In this document: positions 26,896-35,735 of the stretch, one piece after another
How positions within the stretch are numbered: the stretch's first letter is position 1
Layout: every line of letters starts with the position of its first letter
From: JAYZQT01 sp036136335
GTDB lineage: Bacteria > Pseudomonadota > Alphaproteobacteria > MPNO01 > UBA830
Assembly: GCA_036136335.1 (NCBI GenBank)
Contig: JAYZQT010000018.1
Span: forward strand, 1 to 64,000
Length of the DNA: 64,000 nucleotides
Direction: 5' to 3'
The notes under the pieces: model-generated
What the model was told of the DNA's origin: nothing
The model's input: the letters and a program-made list of their open reading frames with translations, nothing else
Database searches by the model: none
Position numbers and translations under genes: made by a program

Positions 26896-27725
26896 ATTAC
26901 TTCGCCACCCGCGATCGGGATCGCCTGCCCGGTAATACCTGCCGATCCGGGAAGCGCAAGCCAGGCGACGGTTTCAGCCACTTCCCAAGGCTGCACCAGC
27001 CGGCCTTGCGGGTTCGCCGAAGTTAGCTCGGTCCGGGATTCGGCCGCGCTGCGGCCAGTTTTGGCCGAAATATTTTCAACCGTCTCACGTGTCATTTCAG
27101 TATCCGTGTAACCAGGACAGACAGCATTTACCGTGATGCCCTTGGCGGCAGTTTCCATTGCAAGTGAACGCGTCAGGCCCACCACACCATGTTTTGCTGC
27201 CGAGTATGCGGTTACGTAACCGTAGCCAGTCAATCCAGCGGTCGAGGAAATATTAACAATGCGTCCATAACCCGCACGCAGCATCCCGGGGAGCGCTGTC
27301 TGTGTGCAAACAAAAGTCGCGGTAAGGTTTATCGCCAGCATATAATCCCACAGAGATCGTTCCATTCTAGCAAATGGTGCACTTTTGCCAGAGCCGGCAT
27401 TATTGACGAGGATAGAGATCACGCCATTGACTGCCACCGCGCTTTCGAAAGCGGTGGTTACCTCCTCTGAATTCATTATGTCCGCGTTTTGTGATTGAAC
27501 TGTTGTCCCATGAGCGGAGGCAATTTTGCTAGCCTGGTTTTCCAGTGCACCTAAATCCCTGGCCACAAGGGTAAGATTGCAACCCAAACGGGCAAGTGTT
27601 TGCGCTATAGCCGCCCCGATGCCCCGGGAGGCACCAGTCACTAGAGCGTGCTGGCCTTTCAGCGGTACGCCGGTGATTTTGCCCTCTGGGGCTGTTGTGA
27701 GCGTAACTTCAGTGTCGTCGTTCAT
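26892..27725 (-). CDS. Short-chain dehydrogenase/reductase, FabG-like
   Basis: 277 residues from ATG 27725 (GTG 27728 is adjacent). It has TGASRGIG (about residues 31-38), NNAG (about 108), NISST with the catalytic Ser, YSAAKHG (Tyr/Lys) and the CPGYTDTEM loop. The Arg in VARD after beta-2 suggests NADP(H) or mixed specificity. First gene of the SDR-MarR-hydratase-dehydrogenase-ligase operon, so it likely oxidises the hydroxyacyl-CoA made by the hydratase. Confidence 0.88.
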   Translation of the reverse strand: MNDDTEVTLTTAPEGKITGVPLKGQHALVTGASRGIGAAIAQTLARLGCNLTLVARDLGALENQASKIASAHGTTVQSQNADIMNSEEVTTAFESAVAVNGVISILVNNAGSGKSAPFARMERSLWDYMLAINLTATFVCTQTALPGMLRAGYGRIVNISSTAGLTGYGYVTAYSAAKHGVVGLTRSLAMETAAKGITVNAVCPGYTDTEMTRETVENISAKTGRSAAESRTELTSANPQGRLVQPWEVAETVAWLALPGSAGITGQAIPIAGGEVM

Positions 27726-27751
27726 CACAGAGGTAATTGATTTAATAATGC

Positions 27752-27763
27752 TTTAAGCTTAAA
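27752..27763. promoter_or_regulatory. Candidate operator between SDR-MarR operon and ridA (copy 2)
   Basis: TTTAAGCTTAAA is a perfect 12-bp palindrome in the 84-bp gap between the divergent SDR and RidA genes. The extended core (27752-27764) matches copy 1 at 17778-17790 in 12 of 13 bases. Its position would let one bound repressor dimer control both divergent units. Confidence 0.5.
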
Positions 27764-27809
27764 AGAAATTGCGGATAGCCGCAAGCCGAATTGCAGTGAA
27801 AGGCCAAAT

Positions 27810-28202
27810 ATGAAGGCATTAAATCCCCCTGGCTGGAACCGCCCGAGAGGCTACTCCAATGGTATCGCTGCCGAGGGCCGGTTGGTCTTTGTGGCAGGTA
27901 TGGTTGGGTGGAACGCGGAAGAAAATTTTGAAAGCGACGATTTCGTCGATCAGTTTCGTCTGGCCCTCGAAAACACAGTGCTTGTTCTTAACGAGGGTGA
28001 TGCGGCCCCCGAACATATCTGCCGTATGACCATGTATTTCACGAACAAGGAAGAATATCTTTCCTGTCTTCCAGAGATTGGCTCCGTATACCGCGATGTT
28101 ATTGGCCGAAATTTCCCTACAATGGCTGCGCTTCAGGTTGTGGCTCTGATGGAAGATCGTGCGAAAGTAGAGATTGAGACGACAGCGGTGGTTCCGTTAT
28201 AA
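27810..28202 (+). CDS. RidA family protein (enamine/imine deaminase type)
   Basis: 130 residues. It has the YjgF/YER057c/UK114 fold pattern: an N-terminal P.G..R..GYSNGIAAEGRLVFVAGMVGW, a middle N/D-V-L and the C-terminal RMTMYFTNKEEYL, FPTMAALQVVALMEDRAKVEIETTAVV. The usual catalytic Arg of canonical RidA (RxxxxV in the TK.TVFL region) appears to be replaced or shifted (HICRMTMYF), so true enamine hydrolysis needs testing. Divergent from the aryl-CoA operon across the shared palindrome. In a 2-aminobenzoyl-CoA-type route, ring reduction leaves an enamine, which makes a RidA partner chemically sensible. Confidence 0.87.
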   Translation: MKALNPPGWNRPRGYSNGIAAEGRLVFVAGMVGWNAEENFESDDFVDQFRLALENTVLVLNEGDAAPEHICRMTMYFTNKEEYLSCLPEIGSVYRDVIGRNFPTMAALQVVALMEDRAKVEIETTAVVPL

Positions 28203-28256
28203 GTGATAACTTAAATAGGTAATGATAAACTAGTCGGAACAAGGAAAGTATTCTCG

Positions 28257-28766
28257 ATGATCACTGAGCGTAGTGTACTGGCCGGGGGCTGTTTCTGGGG
28301 CATGCAGGAACTGTTTAGAGAGCAGCGCGGCGTTTTATCCACGCGTTGCGGATATACAGGTGGGGAGGTTCTCAATGCAACTTATTACAATCATGGGAAC
28401 CATGCCGAAGCAATTGAAATCATCTATGACACCGCACTAACAGATTTTCGGACCTTGTTGGAGTTTTTCTTTCAAATTCACGATCCAACAACGTCTAATC
28501 AGCAGGGTAACGATGTTGGCCCAAGTTACAGGTCGGCGATCTATTATGTGAACAGCGCGCAGCACAGGGTTGCGGAAGAAATGATTGCCGAGGTGAATGC
28601 CTCTCGGTTATGGCCGGGAAAAGTTGTAACCGAGGTGGAACCGGAAGGTGATTTTTGGGAAGCGGAACCTGAGCATCAGGATTATCTTCAACGAATTCCT
28701 AACGGCTACACCTGCCATTTTATCCGTACCGGGTGGAAGCTACCGGGCAGGGAGGCAGCGGAGTAG
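28257..28766 (+). CDS. msrA: Peptide-methionine (S)-S-oxide reductase
   Basis: 169 residues. The active-site motif GGCFWGMQE is at about residues 11-19 (Cys13 nucleophile), followed by GYTGGE, and YYNHGNHAEAIEIIYD and QGNDVGPSYRSAIYY, all standard in MsrA. It repairs oxidised methionine with thioredoxin in the cytosol. Resolving cysteines are not obvious beyond the nucleophile apart from one near the C-terminus (TCHFIRTGW). 54 bp after ridA, and it may be read through with it. Confidence 0.93.
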   Translation: MITERSVLAGGCFWGMQELFREQRGVLSTRCGYTGGEVLNATYYNHGNHAEAIEIIYDTALTDFRTLLEFFFQIHDPTTSNQQGNDVGPSYRSAIYYVNSAQHRVAEEMIAEVNASRLWPGKVVTEVEPEGDFWEAEPEHQDYLQRIPNGYTCHFIRTGWKLPGREAAE

Positions 28767-28819
28767 CTAAAGCGTTTCAGCATAATGGACCCAGAAACAG
28801 TTTTGCGGGTATCTGAGGT

Positions 28820-30115
28820 ATGACGAAAAAACCTTATATTATTGATGAACCTGCACGCAACGACTTCCGGTTGAACAGGGAGGTGTTGGTTGATTCCGGT
28901 GTGTTGGCGCTCGAAAGAGAAAAGATTTTTGACAAATGCTGGATTTATGCGGGACATGAATCGGAGGTAGGTCGCCCGGGAGATTTTGTTACCCGTAACG
29001 TGGCGGGCCGGCCGGTAATCCTCGCCCGGGATAGCTCTGGCAAGATCCGACTGTTTCTTAATACGTGCCGACATCGAGGTGCTCGTGTTTGCCGTGAGCG
29101 AGCGGGCAATACGAAACGGTTTTACTGCTTCTATCACGGCTGGTCGTACGACAATAACGGCAATCTCGCAGCCGTACCGGGTGATGATGCATATCCAGAT
29201 ACCTTCAATCGCGCCCAGCTTGGTTTGATCGAGGCGCCCAGGTTCGAAGAATATCGCGGTTTCTGGTTTGCATGCTTCGACCTGAAGGTGACTGACCTAG
29301 AAACATATCTAACGGGTGCCAAGGAATATATTGACCTGGTTGTGGAGCAGTCGCCCGATGCTCGAATGGAAATCGTTTCCGGTGTTCAGGAATATGACAT
29401 CAAAGCCAACTGGAAGCTTCTGGTAGAGAATTCGTTTGACGATTATCACCTTCATTCAACGCATTCCACCTGGCTTGAATACATGAAGGACGCGGGTGTC
29501 GACACCAAGGTGCCAAAGGGATTGCTGCTCCCCAAACGTGGGGTTGGAAAGGACCTTGGTAATGGGAATGCGGTCATTGACAACATAAATTTCCGAGGGC
29601 GCCCGGTTGCATCCTGGATTTCAATTTATGGTGAGAATGCCCGACCCGTTGTCGAGGCCGCGAAGCTTGAACTTGTTGATCGGCTGGGCGAAGAACGGGC
29701 TGAGAGAGTCAGCAATACAAATCGTAACCTCTTCATTTTCCCAAATCTCATGATTAATGATGGTTCGTCCGTTACCGTCAGAACATTCTGGCCGACTGCG
29801 GCCGATCGCATGGAAGTCACAGCGTGGGCGCTAGGCCCTGTTGGCGAAAACCCGGTGATGCGCAAGGTTCGGCTGGATTCTTTTCTGACGTTTTACGGAC
29901 CGGGTGGGCTTGCAACACCAGACGATGTCGAAGCGTTGGAACAGGTGCAGGAAGGTTTGACCTCGACATTCAAGGAAGCGCCGTGGTCGGTAATGACGCG
30001 GGGAATCGCGAAGAAAGGTGAACAGCTTAATTCCGATGAACTACATTTGCGAACGTTCTGGCGTCGCTGGAATACACTGATGATGGATGCGGACAACATC
30101 CTGTCGGCGCAGTAA
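28820..30115 (+). CDS. Aromatic ring-hydroxylating oxygenase, Rieske alpha subunit
   Basis: 431 residues. The Rieske cluster ligands are in CRHRG (about residue 77) and CFYHGW (about 97), and the mononuclear Fe site in ENSFDDYHLHSTHST (His/His about 209-214), with a distal Asp expected near residue 370. This is the large subunit of a three-component dioxygenase or O-demethylase. The small-subunit gene starts 9 bp downstream; no ferredoxin or reductase gene is adjacent, although the flavoprotein at 56446 could serve an iron-sulfur partner. Substrate unknown. Confidence 0.92.
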   Translation: MTKKPYIIDEPARNDFRLNREVLVDSGVLALEREKIFDKCWIYAGHESEVGRPGDFVTRNVAGRPVILARDSSGKIRLFLNTCRHRGARVCRERAGNTKRFYCFYHGWSYDNNGNLAAVPGDDAYPDTFNRAQLGLIEAPRFEEYRGFWFACFDLKVTDLETYLTGAKEYIDLVVEQSPDARMEIVSGVQEYDIKANWKLLVENSFDDYHLHSTHSTWLEYMKDAGVDTKVPKGLLLPKRGVGKDLGNGNAVIDNINFRGRPVASWISIYGENARPVVEAAKLELVDRLGEERAERVSNTNRNLFIFPNLMINDGSSVTVRTFWPTAADRMEVTAWALGPVGENPVMRKVRLDSFLTFYGPGGLATPDDVEALEQVQEGLTSTFKEAPWSVMTRGIAKKGEQLNSDELHLRTFWRRWNTLMMDADNILSAQ

Positions 30116-30124
30116 TTTTGCAGC

Positions 30125-30613
30125 ATGGCAAATAATTTTAACCGTGCTGATGTTGAGGACTTCCTGTATGTGGAGGCCGCGCTGCTCGATGACTGGGATC
30201 TGGACGGGTGGATGGGTTTGTTGACCAGTGATGCCCGTTATCTGGTTCCACCGAACGATGCGCTTGATGGTGACCCGAATACAACCCTGTTCATAATTGC
30301 AGATGATATTGATCGAATACGGGGAAGGGTAAAACGCCTCAAAAGTCGGGACGCCCATGCTGAGTATCCGCCCTCTCGGACGCGACGCCTGATCACCAAT
30401 GTGCGGATACTGGATGGGACGGAGGAGACTTTGCGTGTTTCGTCCAATTTCTCGGTTCACCGATTTCGGCGCGGTGGTAAGGGAGGGATTTATGTTGGGC
30501 GTTACACCCATATCCTGGTGGCAACCGAAGATGGGTTCCGGATCTCGGAACGGTGGGTTTTTCTTGATGCGGAAGAGCTGGGTTCACTCGGAGCAGTAAG
30601 CTTTATCCTTTAG
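30125..30613 (+). CDS. Aromatic ring-hydroxylating dioxygenase, beta subunit
   Basis: 162 residues with the cone-shaped NTF2-like fold pattern of beta subunits: VEDFLYVEAALLDDWDLDGWMGLLTSDARYLVPP at the start, RIRGRVKRL, then RTRRLITNVRILD and a final SERWVFLDAEELGSL. It is structural in the alpha-beta hexamer and follows the alpha gene by 9 bp. Confidence 0.92.
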   Translation: MANNFNRADVEDFLYVEAALLDDWDLDGWMGLLTSDARYLVPPNDALDGDPNTTLFIIADDIDRIRGRVKRLKSRDAHAEYPPSRTRRLITNVRILDGTEETLRVSSNFSVHRFRRGGKGGIYVGRYTHILVATEDGFRISERWVFLDAEELGSLGAVSFIL

Positions 30614-30884
30614 CCATTTGGGACAGACCTTTCATTCCATCGGTCAAACGGCATAAACCACTCTACTTCAACAAGTCAATGTCCGTTCCCGGTGAGACTT
30701 GTGCAAGGTGCTTTGGGTGCATACGGAACCACGGTATTCCAGATTATCTGTTTGTCCAGAGTACGGGTGTATGATGCAATGATCTTGCGTTTACCAGGTT
30801 GGGGCTGAAATTCGTTTTCCGTTATTCAGTTTCGCGTGCCGAACTGGTAGTTGTGTCTTTTGGGACTTTGTAACGGGTATTCGG

Positions 30885-32150
30885 ATGACGGATTCGGCGA
30901 GCGGCGAGAACGGTGCCACCCATAACAACGGAGGCCCCTTGGCGGGTCTAAGAATTCTTGACTTGACGCAGTTTCTCGCCGGGCCTTATGCCACCATGAT
31001 CTTTGCTGATCTTGGGGCAGAGGTAATCAAACTAGAAGCGCCGACGGGCGATTGGTCCCGTGTCCTGCCCCCAAATTTTGTGGGAGGGGATAGTTGTTAT
31101 TATCTGTCCATAAACCGGAACAAGAAAAGTATCGTCGTCGACCTGAAAAATGCGGGCGGAATGGCAGTCGTGCGCCGCCTCGTTGAAAAGAGCGATATTT
31201 TGGTCGAAAACTTTCGCCCTGGGGTACTTGAACGGCTGGGGCTAACCTATAACGAACTCTCCGCGAGTAATCCGGGGCTGATCTGGGCTTCCATAAGCGG
31301 GTTTGGTCAGAATGGCCCAGATCGAAACCGGCCAGCGTACGACATGATTGTCCAGGCTATTTCGGGCGGTATGGGCATGACTGGTGAGCCAGGCCGGTCG
31401 GCGGTGCGCTCCGGTATCCCGTTAGGTGACCTTAGCGCCGGGATGTATGCAGTTATTGGAACCCTCGCTGCGTTACAAGAACGACGGTCATCCGGCAAGG
31501 GGCAGTACGTCGATATCTCTATGCTCGATTGTCAGGTATCTATGTTGTGCTACCAGGCCGCCTATTATCTTCATTCTGGCGAAAATCCGGGTCGACAGGG
31601 CTGGGGGCATGATTCAATTCCGACCTATCGCGGTTTCAATTGTGCCAATGGCACTTCTCTGGTGATCACTGCAAACACCGAGCGGATGTGGCAGGCTCTC
31701 TGCGACGTGATTGGCCTCGAAGAATTGAAAGAAGATGCACGATTTACCCTGAATGAGGACCGATACGCGAACCGGCGTGAGTTGTGGGCAATCCTTGAGG
31801 GCGCCTTCATGATGCACGATGCCAATTACTGGGTTCCAAGGTTGCTGAAGGCGACCATTCCGGTCGGTGAAATCAACAATCTCGAAAAAGCACTGACGAA
31901 TCCTCAAATTATCAATCGTGATATGGTGCTGTCTCTGGAAGACAGCGAGGGGCACACAACCAGGGTAGCCGGAAATCCAATAAAGATGTCCCGAACGTAT
32001 AAGGAGGAACACAGCTATCCACCCAGGCTCGGGGGACAGACCGCCGACGTTCTTGCTGACGTGCTCGGTGCCAATAAGGACGAAATAGCCGAACTCATAG
32101 CGGCGGGGGCTGTCACGGTATACGCTAACAATAATAGCGAGGATGACTGA
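30885..32150 (+). CDS. CaiB/BaiF (class III) CoA transferase
   Basis: 421 residues. N-terminal GLRILDLTQFLAGPYATMIFADLGAEVIKLEAP, including the nucleotide-like CoA-binding region, and DLKNAGGMAVVRRLVEKSDILVENFRPGV are diagnostic. The catalytic Asp sits in DMIVQAISGGMGMTGEP (about residue 155). Such enzymes move CoA between carboxylates. The gene overlaps the enoyl-CoA hydratase gene by 8 bp and is followed by an amidase, so it may activate an acid released by amide hydrolysis. Confidence 0.92.
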   Translation: MTDSASGENGATHNNGGPLAGLRILDLTQFLAGPYATMIFADLGAEVIKLEAPTGDWSRVLPPNFVGGDSCYYLSINRNKKSIVVDLKNAGGMAVVRRLVEKSDILVENFRPGVLERLGLTYNELSASNPGLIWASISGFGQNGPDRNRPAYDMIVQAISGGMGMTGEPGRSAVRSGIPLGDLSAGMYAVIGTLAALQERRSSGKGQYVDISMLDCQVSMLCYQAAYYLHSGENPGRQGWGHDSIPTYRGFNCANGTSLVITANTERMWQALCDVIGLEELKEDARFTLNEDRYANRRELWAILEGAFMMHDANYWVPRLLKATIPVGEINNLEKALTNPQIINRDMVLSLEDSEGHTTRVAGNPIKMSRTYKEEHSYPPRLGGQTADVLADVLGANKDEIAELIAAGAVTVYANNNSEDD

Positions 32151-32883
32151 CGTGGATGATGTGCTGAAGTTAGAGCAGGATGGTGAAATTGCGAAGATAA
32201 CCATGGATCGCCCGGACATGGGGAACATGCTGACGTTGGAGATGCTAGACTATATGTCGGCGCTCATCATCGATGCGGGCTGCGACCCTGACATAAAGGT
32301 TATCTCGATTGAAAGTACCGGAGAAAATTTCTGTCTCGGCCGTGATCCTCAAAGTGCGCCTGAGGACACCCCCAAAACGGGTGTTGAGATGCGAGAAGCC
32401 CTTACCGCGCCAATTCTTGGATTTTATGAGGCGGTTCGGGGCGCAGATGTCCCGGTTGTTGCGGCCGTACAGGGTAGAGCAGCTGGGTTTGGATGCGCAG
32501 CTGCCGCTGTTTGCGATGTGACCGTAGCTGCAGACGATGCAAGGTTCTCATTGCCAGAATTGAAGCATGACCTGCCGCCGACCGCGGCAATTTCGGCACA
32601 TATTGACCGGTCAATGCCGAAATCAGTTGCTTGGATGGTTTATTCGGTGGAGGAGGTCGACGCATTTACTGCCCAGGCCGCAGGCTTTATCAGCCACGTC
32701 GTTGCCGCAAGTGAATTACATGTTATGACCCGAAAAATATTGGAAACCATTACGTCCCGAGACCGTGTGGCCCTCGCCACTTGCAAGACATATCTTGCAA
32801 ATGCACGCCTGATGGAAACACCTCAGGCATCCGATTACGCCGCTAATTTATTGGCATTGGTGATGTCATCGAAAACAGTCTAA
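32143..32883 (+). CDS. Enoyl-CoA hydratase/isomerase family protein (divergent)
   Basis: 246 residues; the ATG overlaps the CoA transferase stop region by 8 bp. The crotonase fold is seen in ISIESTGENFCLGRDPQSAPEDTPK (oxyanion strand with LGRD instead of the usual SGGD) and PVVAAVQGRAAGFGCAAAAVCDVTVAADDARFSLPELKHDLPP. The Glu of LPELK is at a catalytic position in some members. The substituted oxyanion loop suggests specialised chemistry. Coupled with CoA transferase and amidase genes. Confidence 0.85.
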   Translation: MTDVDDVLKLEQDGEIAKITMDRPDMGNMLTLEMLDYMSALIIDAGCDPDIKVISIESTGENFCLGRDPQSAPEDTPKTGVEMREALTAPILGFYEAVRGADVPVVAAVQGRAAGFGCAAAAVCDVTVAADDARFSLPELKHDLPPTAAISAHIDRSMPKSVAWMVYSVEEVDAFTAQAAGFISHVVAASELHVMTRKILETITSRDRVALATCKTYLANARLMETPQASDYAANLLALVMSSKTV

Positions 32884-32888
32884 CCAAT

Positions 32889-34250
32889 ATGGCGGGGTAC
32901 GATCCAGAAATCGTCAAATTGCTATCGTTTCACGATTCAAGAATGCAGTTCGTCGACGGTACAGACAACCCACGCAATTATCTTGAACGCTGCATTTCAG
33001 TCATAGCGGCCTGCGAAAATCAGGTAAAGGCATTCTCGTACGTTAATTTGGACGGCGCGCGAGAAGCGGCCGACAAAGCATCCAAACGTTACGAGGACGG
33101 CGTCTCCCTATCGCCCGTCGATGGTATGCCCGTTGCTATCAAAGATGTCTTCGAGACCCGGGATATGCCTACGACGTATAACAGTGATTTGTTTCGCGAT
33201 AATCAGACGCGTTGGGACGGGGCATGTCCTTATTTCTTGCGCCGGGGCGGCGCATCTATCGTAGGTAAAACCGTAACGACCGAATTTGCATTCGGAACGC
33301 CGGGTCCCACCCGAAATGCGTGGGATATTGAGTGCACACCAGGCGGTTCCTCTAGTGGGTCCGGTGCTGCGGTAGGTGCATCAATGGTACCGCTCGCGAT
33401 AGGCACTCAGGTTCGGGGGTCAGTATTGCGGCCGGCAGCATACAATGGGGCCTATGCCCTAAAACCATCAAAGGGAGCATTTTCTCTTCTTGGCGGGTTT
33501 CCGTCGGCGCTGAGCATGGCGTGTATTGGTATCATCTCCGGGACGCTCACCGACATGTGGACTACCGCCTACTGGTTGTCTCGGGAGGGGGCCGAACCCG
33601 GATATCCAAGTATTTCTGGTTCGCAGGAACTACCCCCAGCTAAGCGCCCGGATAGACTGATTCGCCTTGACACCGGGGGCTGGGACGAAACAGATGAGCC
33701 AACGCGAGAGGTATTCGACCGGACTTGCGTGGATCTTGCTGCGCGTGGTGTGGAAATTGTAACCCGGAAGGGCAATCCCGACGTCAAAGATTTGGAAATG
33801 ATGTTGTTAGAACTCCGGGGAATCATCGACGTCATGCTCACCTATGAAGGACGGTGGCCTCTGATGATGTACAGCGATTATGGTCACCAAAACCTTGGCG
33901 AACGTGTTGGAGGTCGGGCCAGAAAGGGTGCAGAGGCTGATCCGGACGAGTATGCCCGTTGTCTGGAATGGACCGCGAAGGCCCGCCACCAGTGGAATTC
34001 CCTTAAGGGTCGTGCCGATGGGTTCATCACACTCAATCAGACGGGCGCGGCCCCCAAGGGCATGGCTGTAGGTAACCCCGTCTACGGCGAGCCGTCATCT
34101 CTTCTTGGTGTTCCCGCCCTGAACCTGCCACTGCTCTCAGTTCTTGGGATGCCCTTGGGGGTTCAGCTTCTGGGTTTTTACCGGGAAGACGAGGCCCTCA
34201 CGGCACTTGGCCATTGGCTGGAACATGCCCTGATAGGGGCTGAGGGTTGA
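32889..34250 (+). CDS. Amidase (amidase signature family)
   Basis: 453 residues. The Ser-cisSer-Lys triad is intact: Lys in PVAIKDVFET (about residue 83), cis-Ser in TPGGSSSGSGAAVGAS (about 156-160) and the Ser nucleophile in GTQVRGSVLRPAAYNG (about 181-183), where VR replaces the usual TGG leading residues. The C-terminal SLLGVPALNLPLL is typical. It hydrolyses an amide or a carbamate-like bond. It follows the hydratase by 5 bp, completing a CoA transferase-hydratase-amidase operon. Confidence 0.9.
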   Translation: MAGYDPEIVKLLSFHDSRMQFVDGTDNPRNYLERCISVIAACENQVKAFSYVNLDGAREAADKASKRYEDGVSLSPVDGMPVAIKDVFETRDMPTTYNSDLFRDNQTRWDGACPYFLRRGGASIVGKTVTTEFAFGTPGPTRNAWDIECTPGGSSSGSGAAVGASMVPLAIGTQVRGSVLRPAAYNGAYALKPSKGAFSLLGGFPSALSMACIGIISGTLTDMWTTAYWLSREGAEPGYPSISGSQELPPAKRPDRLIRLDTGGWDETDEPTREVFDRTCVDLAARGVEIVTRKGNPDVKDLEMMLLELRGIIDVMLTYEGRWPLMMYSDYGHQNLGERVGGRARKGAEADPDEYARCLEWTAKARHQWNSLKGRADGFITLNQTGAAPKGMAVGNPVYGEPSSLLGVPALNLPLLSVLGMPLGVQLLGFYREDEALTALGHWLEHALIGAEG

Positions 34251-34437
34251 TTCATTATGAACACAAGGTTTCGTGCAAACTTTTGTCGGTAATTGCAGCC
34301 GCTAGGTGCTAACGCCAAACTTACAGCAAGTGGGCAAGCGGTGCACTATCACAGCTAATCGGTAAACTTTTTGCACAACACGGTGCCTTAAACGGGGTTT
34401 TAGCGCGAAAGCGGTATTATCCAGGTTAGGACACGGC

Positions 34438-34767
34438 TTATTCTGAGTCGGCCATGCACGCCGTGCATAGTGGAGTGTGGGGCAGAAGCTCGAGGCGTTT
34501 TTCAGGAATTTTTTCATCGCACTGGACACAGTATCCGTAGGACCCGTCTTCGATGCGTTTTAGCGCAGCGTTGATCTGTTGGGCTTCCTTAAGTCCCTGA
34601 ACGCCCAAACCTTCGAGTACTTCGTCGCCCGCGATTTCAGTCGCTCTTTCCTCGAAATCAGCCTCGGTTCCATGCTCTTTGAGATCTTCGTCGATTTCGC
34701 TCAGCTTCGATACCAGTGCTTTCAGGCGTTCCTCGAGACGCGGTTTGAACCTTGCGGTATTAACCAT
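34438..34767 (-). CDS. DksA/TraR-type C4 zinc-finger protein
   Basis: 109 residues. The C4 finger is at the C-terminus: CVQCDEKIPEKRLELLPHTPLCTACM (CxxC-17-CxxC, about residues 80-104), preceded by a coiled-coil-like acidic helix (EIDEDLKEHGTEADFEERATEIAG). It is shorter than DksA (151 residues) and resembles the small DksA-like regulators that bind RNA polymerase in the secondary channel. A stand-alone gene with 170 bp of AT-rich sequence in front. Confidence 0.85.
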   Translation of the reverse strand: MVNTARFKPRLEERLKALVSKLSEIDEDLKEHGTEADFEERATEIAGDEVLEGLGVQGLKEAQQINAALKRIEDGSYGYCVQCDEKIPEKRLELLPHTPLCTACMADSE

Positions 34768-34940
34768 TGTCCATTTCTCCGTAACCTAATTACAGATGAT
34801 ATCGTACACCTAACCGTCTATCTGAACACACCATTTCAATACAATTATATAAAGATTTTCACGTAAACCTTTTATAATATGCTTTAAAAAAAGTACATTA
34901 AATATTGTTTAAAATACCTTTTTGTGAGTTCCCTCTCACC

Positions 34941-35735
34941 TTACGCGGCGGTCCAGCCCCCATCAATTGGAAGGGTGACACCAGTCACCATTGTGGAAGC
35001 CCGACTCGCGAGGTAGAGAAGGCCCCCGGCCAGCTCCCACGGTTCGCCAAATCGTCCCATGGGGGTGGATGTCTCGATCGCATCGACGAGTTCGGGGTCT
35101 GATTGCATGCGTGCGGCGCTAAAGTTGGTCCGAAAAAAGGTGGGAGCAATCGCATTAACACGGATACCCTGTTCCGCCCATTCGACCGCCAGTGCTCGGG
35201 TGGCATTCACGAGCGCACCCTTGGTTGACTGATAACCGATGTGCGAGAAAAGGCGATTGCCGACAAGACCAACAATGGATGAAAGATTGATGATACGTCC
35301 ATTACCGTGTTTGAACATGTGCGGCGCGGCCGCCCGGCAACCTAGGACAACCGAGGTTAAATTGACCTCAAGAACGTCGTCCCAGTCCGCGTCGCTCATT
35401 CCGACTGTGGGGCCACGCCGGGTGATACCTGCGTTGTTTAGGAGAATGTGCAGTCCACCAAGTGCATTTGCAGCCTCATCGATAGTACTTATAAGGGCCG
35501 GCCTATTCGCAACATCGAGTTCGAGGGCTATGGCACGTCCGCCACCCTGCGTGATCTCAGCAGCGACGGCGTCAGCTTTTTCCTTGTCGATATCGGTTAC
35601 AGCGACGGAAGCCCCTGCATTGGCGTAAATCATTGATGCTATCCGCCCGAAGCCATCACCACCACCGGTGACGAACGCCACTTCTCCGTCTAAACGGAAT
35701 AGCTTGTCTATTTCCAGATCTGCATATGTGCTCAT
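34941..35735 (-). CDS. Short-chain dehydrogenase/reductase
   Basis: 264 residues. It has TGGGDGFGRIAS (residues about 23-34), NNAG (about 104), NLSSIVG with catalytic Ser, YQSTKGA (Tyr/Lys) and VTGVTLPIDGGWTAA at the end. VTDIDKEKAD after beta-2 indicates NAD+. The ATG overlaps the MFS gene's stop (ATGA), so transporter and dehydrogenase are translated together and likely serve one substrate. Confidence 0.88.
   Translation of the reverse strand: MSTYADLEIDKLFRLDGEVAFVTGGGDGFGRIASMIYANAGASVAVTDIDKEKADAVAAEITQGGGRAIALELDVANRPALISTIDEAANALGGLHILLNNAGITRRGPTVGMSDADWDDVLEVNLTSVVLGCRAAAPHMFKHGNGRIINLSSIVGLVGNRLFSHIGYQSTKGALVNATRALAVEWAEQGIRVNAIAPTFFRTNFSAARMQSDPELVDAIETSTPMGRFGEPWELAGGLLYLASRASTMVTGVTLPIDGGWTAA

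Noticed and set aside
34880..34940. Intrinsic terminator after the SDR gene (GTGAG/CTCAC hairpin)
   Set aside because: The 5-bp stem is weak and the bases that follow on the transcribed strand are A-rich, not a T-tract.
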